Source: Polytrichum commune (Eukaryota; Streptophyta; Polytrichopsida; Polytrichales; Polytrichaceae). Taken from it: 60,000 nucleotides of DNA. Position numbers and translations under genes: made by a program. The stretch spans positions 52,106,758-52,166,757 of the forward strand of contig OX485805.1 of the NCBI GenBank assembly GCA_950295325.1, given 5' to 3'. The stretch's first letter is position 1, and each line of letters starts with the position of its first letter. Positions 23,050-34,438 of this stretch are shown in pieces. Below the pieces are notes generated by a model, which ran no database searches, had not been told where the DNA came from, and saw nothing but the letters and a program-made list of their open reading frames with translations.

Positions 23050-25620
23050 GCCGGGTTTCCCCTAACCCTTAATTAGTCGCCCCTAAAGATCGATGCACAT
23101 GAATAGAAAGACAACAGATCGACCGTCAGGAAAAAGTACGTTCGAAAGTACAGAAGTTGCTTTCTCATACAGAAACAAGGAAGGAAGGACATCGACAAGT
23201 TCTGACATTTGATAAGTCATTACTGGAGTTTTCGAACATGCGGGGCGGGTGTGAGTACCAGCTCCGAGGGTGCCTGCCTGCAGTACAAGGTCGCCCACTT
23301 CTTGCTGCCACTCGAACATCTTAATTACATGTGAATTAAGGGTTTCGCATTGCTATTTCATCTTCCTTAGAAGAGTCAGAGGATAATGGAGACACATATG
23401 TATTTGTGTGACCTTGACGTTGAGAAAATGCGCCAATATTCCTCTGTTTTGATCACTATAAGTATGGTGTGATCAAAGGGACTCTGTTACTACTAAAGTC
23501 TGCGGAAATGCCAGAGCCGATGGACCCCTCATCTGTGCAGATGACCAATGAGCTGACCAAGCTCGTCAAGACTACAAGTAAATCTCCCTGCACCACAGCT
23601 GCTGCAGGGGGGACGTGTACAGACTGTTACTGGCTAACGCCAGCCATCCATATGAGCTGCTGCGCCCACCTGCATCGAAGCTCGTCCTCTGCAAGTTTTA
23701 CAAAACACAGCTTCCATGTCGGAACGAATATAGCTGGAAGCTTTACTAAACTTGGCGAGGAGCCCTGCAATTACAGCCTGGTATTTGCACATTTTGATGG
23801 AAGGGATATTGAAACGGATCAGCGCATAAGGTGAGAAGCTGATATCTGTATAATTGGTCAATGTGTCAATATACTCTGGAATGAACATAGATATACTGTG
23901 GCAGAAAATTTTGAAACGTATATAATTGCAAGCCCTCAAGTCAGCCCTAAACGTGGAACTTCCATACCTGGATCCTCTATGATTCCTGTCTCAAGATTTT
24001 ACACCAGTACGCAGACAATCAACCTCGCAAAGGTGCAAGTTGCAGCACTTCTGTGAGTTACAACCAGGAATAAGATCCAAAGGCATTACGCCAAGCAGTG
24101 TGAAGGTTATACCTGGACGTGTCTTTACTGAATGCTTAGGTAAATTGGTCCCTGATTCGGATGTTAGACACGCAGTCAAGGTTGACTATAGAGGTACAGA
24201 TCAATGTGTTACCCACACATATCCATCCTATAACGTTATGTTTCTGAAGACTCATTGATGCTCATGAATCAGAGCCTCGGTTTCTCCACTTTTCATTCAA
24301 GCCACACACTCTAGCAGCAGTGGGGTTTTGCATCGAGTGATACTTATAATGGGTTGTCTGTTCCAAAGGTTTTAAGATAGCTAATCACCACAAGGTTAGT
24401 ATAATATACTGTTCGGCACAAGGACCCGAGGACCTGCACTAGAATCTGCAACTCTACCTGTTTGGCGACATGAGATCTCCCGTTGTACTCATCCAGAGAT
24501 TACCAGCACAGATATCTATATCCCGACCTCTAGATTTCTGACTTATATCTTGCACAGAAAGTTTATGTCTAACCTTAGGATCCTAATGACGTCTGAGAAC
24601 CTGGATACTGAGAATAGGGAGTGTAGCGCGCTTAGAGCTGCCTATCCAGATTACTCCAGTGGTATTACTCGAAGGTTATCTGCCGAAGTTTGAGAAATGA
24701 TAAGAGTTTCGAGTTGAAGGGTGTCCTTTACTTGACTCCCATAAACAGTGGCTTCTCCCCTGTACTCCTATCCATGCTCGTACAGACACTCGTTGTCGAT
24801 GTACGAGTGTCTCAATCAAATAATTCCTCAAAGCACCTCATCATATATAGACAGACGTAGTAGTAACGTTTCATGTACCTGAAACAATATTAAATTTCAT
24901 AAAGAGTAGGGACACTGCCTCCGAGGTTGCACCGACGACCTATGTATGAGAGGGGTCTAAGTTCAAGTCATTATAGGACCAAGTATAATAAGTTTTTAGT
25001 ACAAGGTCGGGTCAGAAAGGAAAACTTGCCGGCTGCTGCACGCTTGGAGCTGTAAATCAGTTAAACATGAAATAGCGGTAAGAATCCAGGTATAAATATA
25101 GCCTGCAGCAGGAAGAAAGGTGTTTTCTACCATCTTGTTTTAATTGTGGGACCATTAAGTACCTGGGAATCCTTTGTGAATAGGATTCAAGATCTCGTGT
25201 ACCAACATAACTTGCAGACTCCAGAGTACTTTAATGTCATGGGTTCCGTCAATTCCCAAGAGAAATTGAAAGCATACTGTACCCTAGACTATCACAACAA
25301 ACCAGTGGTTGGAAAGTCTTGTTTGACTAATGCTTCAAATCGACTACGAAGATGAACATGTTCTAATTTATTCGGTCATTCTGTGCAAGGAATTTCACCA
25401 GTTGTGGAACAATCTGTTGAAGGCACCTGATTCCGTCAAGGAGATTGATTCAAAAGTTATCTGCAGTTCAACCTATAGTTCACATTCTAATGAATCATGA
25501 GCAATTGACAGGCTCGCTCTGTACGTAACTTTTACGAAGCTGATCCCCTTCAGTGAAGATCCTTGTGTATTCAAAGTGAAAAACCTTGTGTCTTCAAAGT
25601 GGAAAACTGACCATGAGGAA
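23050..25620. other. Unassigned region with short open frames
   Basis: Plus-strand open segments (from the ATG at 23508 to 23834, and 24040-24258) have protein-like composition but no motif, and no splice chain joins them convincingly. I found no identifiable gene here. Confidence 0.3.
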
Positions 25621-25656
25621 GTGTGCATTTGATCCAAATATATAGGTGCAACAGTT

Positions 25657-26084
25657 GCAGCCCTACGTACCTCGAAGATGGAGATCAAGTTATAAATCCA
25701 GTAGATGTTGAAGATGTCGACCATGAAGCCTACGAAGGGTTGGAGGACGATGATCTCAACAACTCGAAGCAAGAGCTGCTTCATGATGACACAGGTTGGC
25801 ATGAGAAGTTTACTTCAGTGTTGTCTTTGGTAGAGCAAGGAGTAAATGGTCCGACCAGTACCAACAGATCAATTGGCACTAATTCCTCCCACAACCAGAC
25901 TTTAAACTATCAAGACAAGAAATTAGAGGCTGCAGACTGCTCCAAACGTAGGGCGGCACTGTACCACTCTGCAAGGGCCGCCAGCTCAAGTGCACATACT
26001 GACAATATTCAATCATACCGAGATCCCAGGTCCCGACTCCCTTCACATCACCAGCAATTTTCTAATTGGATTGCTACATTATAA
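25657..26084 (+). CDS. Possible terminal exon, unknown protein
   Basis: A stretch of about 140 codons stays open to a TAA at 26082-26084. The start has no in-frame ATG, but splice-acceptor-like sites precede it (ATATATAG and AGTTGCAG before 25660). The product is acidic at first (EDVDHEAYEGLEDDDL) and then Ser, Asn and Arg rich, as in a disordered protein tail. No upstream exon is identified, and it may be part of a decayed gene or chance. Confidence 0.2.
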
Positions 26085-26099
26085 TTGACGATGCTTCTA

Positions 26100-28900
26100 A
26101 CAAAACTATATCTGACTTTGATTTTGTAGTGTTTGTGTTTCAGTCTACGTCTGAACATAGTTTGGAACTACATTATTCATCTGTCTCAGGGATATGGTTA
26201 AGTACGCAACACATCAAATCTGCACACGAGTTTCACCCTCAAGCATGTTTTTATGTGATACATGTAACCTTGCAATGGTGTGCGGTACATACGTCGGAGC
26301 TGGTTGTACAGTAGCTTTCAGGAAATGTCGGTGACCAACATTTTGAACTTGGAAACTAAATATACTTATCTGAGCTATCTGAGCTATCTGACATCAAACA
26401 GCGTAACTGCAGACACACTGGAAATCAAAGTTGTTACAAAACATATATTAACCTATTAGGTCTGCCACTTAGATGTACGGAGAAACTAAAGCAATGGTGT
26501 CGAGACTGGTATTATCGCACTAGATACTTTTGTTTGATGATTCTTACAGGACCAGAGCCATCTCCACAGTGCCCTGCAAGAAACGGAGATCTCCAGTACT
26601 TGGCAGAAATGTCCATTTGTCTTTCCCGGGTGAAAACGGCATCTTTACTTGCTTCAATGCAAGTGTGCGCACTATGCATGAGGAAAACAATGAGCAAGTG
26701 GATTATGACCAGGTAATAAAATTACAACCTTTCTACCCACAAGTTCTCCAAACTTTTAACAGGCTGACAGTTTGATATCATGTCGTCCAAATATAGTGTG
26801 CTGATGACTTCCATGTTCTGGTTCTACAATAGAAGGAGAGAAATCTTAGTAACTTTGAATGATCCACGATTAAGGTATGTAGCCCTCCAAATTTGTGATT
26901 ACTTTCCACTACACGGACAAAATAATTTTGTTCGTTGAGCTGGCATGGCGATTTTCACATGTAGTTAGCAGTTTCAAATCATGATGATTGTTGTTTCAAA
27001 TTTCAAAATCGGAGTTGAGATGTGAAAGTTATATGAGGTCAAAGGAAAGATTTTGTTCACTTGAAACAATCATGTATCTAGGCCCGAGCCTAATTTTTAG
27101 GACAAATTATTTAACCTCGTATGGTCCAGATCTTACGTATCTTAACAACAATCCTTGCCATTTACCATTCAAGTAGAGGTGTCTAATTAAGAAGAGTGAC
27201 CAGTCGCCACATATGGCTCCCCATTCCTCATGTATTCTCACACCATTCTTTGCTACTGCTCTACCAACCCATTACCTCAAAAGAATTGGAGACCCAATTC
27301 AAGGCCATGGATGACTAAGAATTTTCCTCTATTATATGAGGATTGTCACAGCTTGTGGACAATGAGGGATCCTGCTAGATTTTAAACGAGTCTAACTCTT
27401 TTATAGTAGCACATTGAGTCATTTGAAATCTGGGTACAAGTGAAGTGTGAATTGAGGGATATATAGGTAACGCAAACATTTTTTTAAATGTGTCTCGTAG
27501 ATACTCTGATGCCCATGGTGGTGTATGGCGAAATATGTATGTATTTGTGGCCTTCTCTGTAAAGTTGGTCCCCCCCTTGAAACTCTTGCCTGAAGAGTGT
27601 TTCAAACAATTATTAGTCTTTATTGGATTCATTCTGATGGGGGAGCTCGTGAAATCCAGGCTCAGCAAAGATAGGGTGCTTCTTTTGAAACTCTCACTGT
27701 TCATTTTATTTCTAATTCTTAAAAGAATTGTCTTATGTCTCCTGATTCCCTTGAATTGAAATATTCACTAATGCGTTTGCCTCTGTTAAGATCAACTTAT
27801 TGAGCACAATAATGTCACAAATATGACACTTTCTCTCAGTGGAAACTTAGTGTCACAAAGTTGATAAACAAATGTGACATCAAATCCATTGGATTTCAGT
27901 AGTGATTTGTCACAATCCTTTTGAGGATATTGAAACTGTATCCATAACCTATCCATTAACACATGGATACTGACAACATTGTTGTTTATCCTTGTTCAAC
28001 TAACCGTGAGAGCTCATGTTTAAGTTTTTCTTTGGTTGAGCTCCTGCAAACAAATGACAAGTCATTCGCTAAGGTTGGAAATAGCATTATTAAAGTGCAT
28101 TATCTAGATTGGAGATTAATCCATCTTTACTCATGTGTGTATCTACACTTTCAGGCTCCACTCCCATCGATCAGGTCCTGCAACAATACTTACATCACCG
28201 TTTCAAATGAGCACAACTTTCAGGTCTTTACAAATTACCACAGCATTGAAGGTAGCCCTAAAAAGCTAACAAAAGAGCCTAAGTTGGAGAGGTGGAGGAT
28301 ACCAGGGGGCTCTATGAATATCTATAGTGCAGGGGTTCACCCATGTGAAAATATTTTCTTTTGCAATGGTGGCGATGAAGACGATGGGCATCCATGTGGA
28401 GATGGAGTGACATGTTCATTGTAAATTAAGAAGGACCAATCAAGAGCATGGATGGCGCTTGGATGTGGAGGTCCAAGAACAAGCAACGTGCAAAGGTTTT
28501 GACTTTGGAATTTTGTTAACATTGATGACAATGGGTAACATCCACGGCGTGTCTAGTCAATGGAAGTCATTTGATTAGATATGAATTTATGATTGCTTTT
28601 CATCTTTGTCAGTTTATTTGTTAGGTTATTTTTTCTTCTTGATTTCTTAATGCATTCTGAGCAAGCAAATAAGAATTACACATCAAAGGTTTCTAATTCG
28701 TCCAAAATGTATGTAGTACCTCATGTGAATCGGATTGAAGATAAAAAGACAATTCTATATTGTGTAGTTACAATTGACAATAAGTATTTGGTAATCATAT
28801 GCCGTCTGGACAAGTTGTTACGCCTACCAACAAGTGAGAATTGAGCACTAACTTAATTTTGAAGTTTAGTGCCAGTGAGTCTGCTTCAACCATCTTTCAA
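26100..28900. other. Intergenic DNA, no recognisable gene
   Basis: Only short open frames without motifs. 27800-27900 contains repeats of the type AATGTCACAAA/TATGACAC. Nothing else stands out. Confidence 0.35.
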
Positions 28901-28910
28901 CATAGATACT

Positions 28911-28915
<5 letters not shown>

Positions 28916-28941
<26 letters not shown>
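28916..28941. repeat. (AT)n microsatellite
   Basis: An uninterrupted AT run of about 13 units. Confidence 0.9.
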
Positions 28942-29781
28942 CTTTCAAAGGAGGTAGTCGATTTCTCTATTGGTCATTGTAATCCCGTTGTAATCATTTT
29001 TTCCCTCTTTTTTGGGATAGGGAGCACCCTTGGCTGGACAAGTCTAATTTGGTGTTTGATTGGACATGTGAATCTCAAATCAAATTCCATTGTTCAACCT
29101 TGACAATAGATTTGTGTATGATGTTTGTTTGCTATTAGCAAGGGCTCATACCAACAAATGAAACCAAAATAATTCCAACATGAAAATGTTCGACAATATA
29201 AAGCAAAAATAAATAGATAAGAACTTCTGGAAGACTTTTTCTTGAGCCAAGAAGTTGAGATAAAAGGACAGGAGGGTCTAATGAGTCTAGCTAGGGAGAG
29301 AGGGAGAGTAGGAATGTATCCCAACTAGGTCCCACTAACGAAATAATTTGGGGCCTTTGATGCAGATATTATTCTCAACTTAACTCACAACAATAATTTC
29401 CAAGCTACTCTTGACATTCATTTTCCTGCTTCTTTACTCCTGCCGTCAAGGGATATTTACTTCGGCATGTTTCCACTAAGCAAGCTGAAGAGGAACCTTG
29501 AAATGAAATGCTTGTGTCTCAAAATCTTCTCTCCTCCAAGTATTGTTACATTGAGGTGCAATTCTGGATAGACTCTTAACCTCTTACATCTTGCAAACTG
29601 CTCGATTTTAAACTAATTTCGGAAATTGAAACACAAATCAAATTGGAATCTCCAGCAGTAGATTGCAGTACAGGGCATCCAGGATTTTTGCTGGAAGCAT
29701 GCAGTACACGAAAATCAAGTTATTGTAAGGTTAAGTCCGCAAAATATGTCATTTCTAAGGAGGTAGTTTAATTAACAATAG

Positions 29782-30003
29782 ATCCTGAAGCCTACGACAG
29801 TTGTTGTCTCAATTGCTGGAGAAGGCAACATGTCCAAAAATGGTGATGCAGGGAGGATGAACTTCCAAGTGCCTGGAATTGAGCAACTTGAGAAGAGAGC
29901 TGAAGAAATCAAAAGACAGCTGGGAAATGGTTCGTATGGAACAGATTTTAAGATCACATGGATGGAAGAAGAGTATACTCTGAAGAAGGTCCAATGGCTT
30001 TAA
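29782..30003 (+). CDS. Possible 3' exon or short ORF, unknown product
   Basis: The plus frame is open for 73 codons from just after a TAG at 29779 to a TAA at 30001-30003. An in-frame ATG at 29830 would give only 57 residues. The translation is strongly protein-like, with a charged probable helix (EQLEKRAEEIKRQLG) followed by TWMEEEYTLKKVQWL. Charged helices and few low-complexity runs argue for real or formerly real coding. The family is not recognised. It could be the last exon of a gene whose other exons I cannot see, or a gene fragment. Confidence 0.35.
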   Translation: MLKPTTVVVSIAGEGNMSKNGDAGRMNFQVPGIEQLEKRAEEIKRQLGNGSYGTDFKITWMEEEYTLKKVQWL

Positions 30004-30678
30004 TGTTCAGCTCTTTTAGCAAGAAACACAAATTGCAGCTAAAGATAATTATTTGAAAACCGTTTCTCTCGGTAACTGTTTTGTGGAGGAGAAATAATTG
30101 CGCCCTGTTGATGGATTTCTCAGTGTTGGGGTTGGAAAGTCTGCTTAATGCAAAATACATTTGTGGTAGGGTTTCAGTGTGAAAAATTGAAGCTAGAGGT
30201 GAGCATGGAAGACAAAATCAAACAAGTCTTGGTTCTCGTTAATAAAGAAGGATTGCTTATAAACCAAAAAAAAGTAGGATGTGATCATATTGCTTGGAAT
30301 ATGTCACTATAGAGACCCGCATTCAACGTAGACGTAGCCACTTCCTATGCTTTGTGTGTAAAAAAACATTTGCGCTTTCTAGCACCCACATTGGACTAGA
30401 AAACCATGGAGAGGAGAGTGCACTGGATGAAAGTTGCACAATTGGCAAGTCATTCACTTCCTCAAGTTGCTTATCAAGCATAACTAGTTTGCTCATGGAT
30501 GTAAACTACAAGATATGGATGAGAAGATGTTTGTGTGGGTAGAAAATACAATAGAGTTGTTGGAAGTGCCCTCCACTTGGATAAGCCATTGCTATGATCA
30601 AGTAAGCCTCATGCCATTGGAACACCAAGTGAAGCCAATCGTAACATTATTTAGCGCCTCCGGATTGACCTTCTTAAG

Positions 30679-30714
30679 AGAGCATCAAACCGGCGCACGC
30701 CGGTTTGATGCTCT
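30679..30714. repeat. Near-perfect palindrome, 17-bp arms, 2-nt centre
   Basis: AGAGCATCAAACCGGCG at 30679-30695 pairs exactly with 30698-30714 around CA. Its outer GAGCATC matches the terminal sequence of the MITE at 2957, so it may be two MITE ends fused after loss of the interior. Confidence 0.85.
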
Positions 30715-31311
30715 TTTGAGAGCTAAGGTAAGACTACATTTAGAATTTTACTTCGCATATTATTGAGCGATTTAGGTAGTTAATTTAATTATTTAATTAT
30801 TATTATTAAGTTTTCAAAGAAAAAACCGATGCTAAAAGGCGAAAAAAATATACACCTAGACTATGTTAAAATTAAAACAAATCTAGAAAAAAATAAAAAC
30901 AACGAAATGTTTTTAATGCAACTCAACAAAGTGATTTTATTTTTCCAAAAAGTCTTCCGGTATTGATTTAAGTTCGATACTAGTCTAAATTTGCAAACAA
31001 ATTTTTATTAATCAATTTCATATGCATAAGATACTAAATTTGTGCATTTCACCTTTGCTTAGCTTAGTTTCTACCTACATTAAGCAGTAATTTTTTCACT
31101 TTATGTACATTTATCTTATACTCGTTCACAGACCCAAAATATACCCTGGTAGCATTGCTACTTAATGTTATGATGCTTTCCAAAACATACTATACCTATT
31201 TATGATATTTAGTGTCATGTACACTATTGGCATGTGGTCTAAACTAGGTTGTCAAAGGCTAAGAAAAATTATATATGTTGATTGTCAACATGCAATATTT
31301 GCCTAAGGCTA

Positions 31312-31578
31312 TGTAACATGGGCCACTATTGGTACATGTTGACTAGAACTAAGATATCGGTAGTCGAGAATGAGTTTAAATTAAAAGCATAGAGTTCATT
31401 ATAATTGAACTTGCTTTTTACTTCAGTTAAACTTAAGACAAACGGAGTGTAACATAGACCACTATTGGTGCATGTTGACTAGAACTAAGATAACAGTAGT
31501 CTAGAATGAATTTAAAGTAAAAACATAGAGTTCATTATAGTTGAACTTATTTTTTATTTCGGTTAAACTAAGACAATT
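31312..31578. repeat. Tandem duplication, 136-bp unit
   Basis: Copy 1 (31312-31447) and copy 2 (31448 to about 31578) share CATGTTGACTAGAACTAAGA, CATAGAGTTCATTATA and TTGAACTT. It lies directly upstream of a TATA box, like a duplicated enhancer in the U3 region of an LTR. Confidence 0.8.
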
Positions 31579-31594
31579 GGGCATAGTGGGGAGG

Positions 31595-31603
31595 TATATA
31601 AAG
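31595..31603 (+). promoter_or_regulatory. TATA box, LTR-like promoter
   Basis: TATATAAAG at 31595-31603 follows the 136-bp tandem repeats and is followed within 3 nt by the perfect palindrome CTCTTGCGCAAGAG (31606-31619). The order repeated upstream block, TATA, start region resembles a plant LTR promoter firing on the plus strand. That is opposite to the Gypsy fragment next to it. Activity is inferred only. Confidence 0.45.
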
Positions 31604-31799
31604 GGCTCTTGCGCAAGAGTAAAGGATCTTTTTGAATTCTTCCATCTTTAGTATAAGGTTTTGAATAGTAATATTATTCTCTAATGCATTCTCCATCTCT
31701 GGACTTATTGAAACATTTGTCTCAAGAGATGCCATCTTCTTCTTGAAACTAAAATCTCCTCTGAAACCAAAATTGTAATGAAACTCTAATTCATTGTTA

Positions 31800-32640
31800 G
31801 AAGTTTTTTATAGCATAAACACATTCCCACCTCCTTCTAGGAATTTCTAAGGGTTGCAACAATCCTGTCATCTTTGTTATAGAGGTTTTATTACGTTGAC
31901 ATACATCACATGTATTCATATAAGTCTTGATGTCATCCCTCAATTTTGGCCACTAAAAATTGGTCTCAACATGTTTTAAGGTCTTCGTAATACCCATATG
32001 TCCACTATAAAAAATATCATGACATTCAAAGACTATATCTTTACGAATGAAACCTACATAGGATACCAAAATTGTCTCTTGGCACCACCGAATGACATCT
32101 TTGAAAACCAATTTTGCTAAATTAATCGGGTTTTTAAACCACGGGTCTAAAACAAACCCTGCAATGATCTTATTAGAGAATTCATTATCGAACACAGGGG
32201 GACTTTTTCTAGTGTTGGTCATCTCCATGGGAGCACTCCTCCCAGTGTTGGTTGCTACTGGTTGGAAGCTACAGCTTGAAGTGTTTCTTGTCCATAAGGC
32301 TAACATGATCTGTTTTTCATCTAATGGGTTATTGTTTAATGGATCGGCAACATTACTTCTCCAAGGACGATACTCTCATCAATAATGAAAAGTTTGCTCC
32401 AAATACTCTTACCACCGAGTCTGCCGCCTTGACAAATTTTGTTGTAACTTTAGATAGGCTAATGGATTGTGAACCGTAATCACTATACATTCTGAGCCTT
32501 CTAAACCACAACACCATGTTCGTAAGGCATGCACAACGGCAGTTAATTATTGTTCACCTATGATATAATTTTTTTCGGAGGGTGTAAGCTTGCGGCTTTC
32601 AAACGCAGTTGGCCTACCTTTTTGTAAAATTTTGACCATA
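31800..32640 (-). pseudogene. Ty3/Gypsy pol fragment: RNase H and integrase zinc finger
   Basis: Reading the minus strand from 32640, an RNase H domain is recognisable: AFESRKLTPSEKNY, then after a stop LTAVVHALRTW, then RRQTRW, EYLEQTFHY and finally EYRPW-SNVADPLN, the usual end of Ty3/Gypsy RNase H. Downstream (about 32060-31880) lies the integrase H2C2 zinc-binding domain: CHD, GHMG, KT, WP-L, C-VCQRNKT. The reading frame has at least four stops, and the integrase core is lost after about 31800, where the promoter-like repeat block takes over. It is an inactive fragment; reverse transcriptase upstream is not recognisable. Confidence 0.85.
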
Positions 32641-32649
32641 TGAAGTGTG

Positions 32650-33350
32650 TTGATGACACACTATTGATTCAATTCAAGAATAGGTCAAGGAAGAGCTAGA
32701 ACACACACCACCGGAATGGACACCCATACTGGCAAGCTTATCCAAATGTCCATCTAACATCTCTCAAACGAGCCACCACCCCCAATGATCAACAATGACT
32801 AGACTCCATAAGATCCAATACACCAACTACTCAAAGCCCAATTCAAATACCACTCAAGCAATTCATACAACTGTGCTTCAAATTACAACACTATATTTCC
32901 CAACAGTTTCCCATGCAATCAAACGCTATTGAAGTGGATCATCACGCCGCCTTAGTGTGTATGTGTATAAATAATGCCACGATAAACATCGTCATGGTCA
33001 ATGGAGGTTCTGGTGTCAACGTGCACATTTGACTTGGGTTACCCAAACCTGGAAAAGCGATTTCATAGTACAAATGGCAAAACTCGTGTGTAAACCCTCT
33101 TGGGATAGTAAGAAATGTGAACTATTTATTCACAAATCAAATACTTCAGTTCTAGCCAAAGGTTTTGAGGTACTCTAGTCAATTTTGATTGCAGATGTCC
33201 TTGTCTGGGAGGACTCCCTGTACTGTATACTCACAGTGCTTATACACTCTGTAGTGGCAAACGTGCAATAAATTTGAGGACCTTCCCTTTGTCAAGTATT
33301 TATGTGTAGAATATTGAGTGAGCTTTACCTTCGATCCATGTTCACGTTTC
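32650..33350. other. Intergenic DNA, no gene seen
   Basis: No coding motif or strong repeat recognised. Confidence 0.4.
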
Positions 33351-33354
33351 ATTC

Positions 33355-33633
33355 TCAGTAGTTACTGGACATGCGCATGGGCAGACACTTGTCAGCAGCG
33401 TTTTTCATGATGCACTCAAAGATCTCTTGGAATGCTTCCTCCACTATTATTCTTTTCCCTATCAGTTGACTCTCAATCGTAGTGGCTCCTGGCAGCATCT
33501 TGTAGATTGCTGGTCTTAAAACATACATAGCTGAAGATCTGGCTAGGCAAGCAACAACATAGAATATTGAACTGAAGATAGTGCCAAGATGGTAATCATG
33601 TTCAGGGCCAACATTATTTGGTGAAGCATCCAA
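33355..33633 (-). CDS. Possible terminal exon, unknown product
   Basis: An open minus-strand stretch of about 92 codons ends in a stop at 33355. The frame has no ATG at its 5' end. The product has a hydrophobic segment (FSSIFYVVACLA) followed by an amphipathic charged part (GKRIIVEEAFQEIFECIMKN), typical of real coding. It lies about 0.8 kb downstream of the DXO1 stop on the same strand, so it may belong to a separate small gene, a fragment, or a decayed element. The family is not recognised. Confidence 0.3.
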   Translation of the reverse strand: MDASPNNVGPEHDYHLGTIFSSIFYVVACLARSSAMYVLRPAIYKMLPGATTIESQLIGKRIIVEEAFQEIFECIMKNAADKCLPMRMSSNY

Positions 33634-34438
33634 AGTACAAATGGAGATTCTTGCCAGCGGTTGTCATGGTGGCCATTACAACCTATGCAAACAATTTTCC
33701 AGTTAGAGCAATGAACTAAGTTTCCAGTTACAAATAAGGGAGCAGAATTCCTATCCCAGACTCACTGGAGCGCAGGAAGGGCTTAGGGTTGATATTGCTG
33801 TCAGGAATAGCTCAATCTAGGGTTGATTATCCAGCCCTATCTTCTCACGTGGTACTGTGAGTCAAAAGGAAACCCAATTAGAGTCAAAACTGTACAATTA
33901 GAACCGCTGAACACTTTACACTCAACAAAGGCTAAGAGAATCCTGCCTGTTTGTTTGACTTTGATAAGCTGAGGATTTCATGATAGAACTATACGGCATA
34001 ATTCTATTTGGAAAGAAATAAAGAGGATCTAAAAAACGAACCGACCAAAAATTTGACAATGACACCTCAGGTCAGATAGTACCTTCTCTAGAAACCCAAC
34101 AGTACCACACTGTGTGTGGATCTCATCATCTACACCTTCCTAGACTGCTACCAACCTACAGATTTTTCTGCAAAAATTTGTGAAGTACAGTGAGGTAATT
34201 GGCATCAACTGTGTAGCTGTTTCTTTATGAGCTTCTTCAAGGGCGCCTTAGGAACTCACTGAAAGGAGCACAAGCAACTAGGTTCCTGATGGTAAACAGT
34301 GTCAGATTTGTTGAGGGGAAGGCACTTGAGTCTTTACAAGTAAAAGAACACCGTACTTTGCTTCCAGTCCACCACCCACCCTTGAACTCCTAATGTGACT
34401 TCAAGCTCCCAATCGAAGATTTACGTAGTAGAGGGGTC

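Noticed and set aside
30294-30542. C2H2 zinc finger (CFVCKKTFALSSTH)
   Set aside because: Spacing from the second Cys to the His residues does not fit C2H2, and the frame begins with TTG without a splice site.
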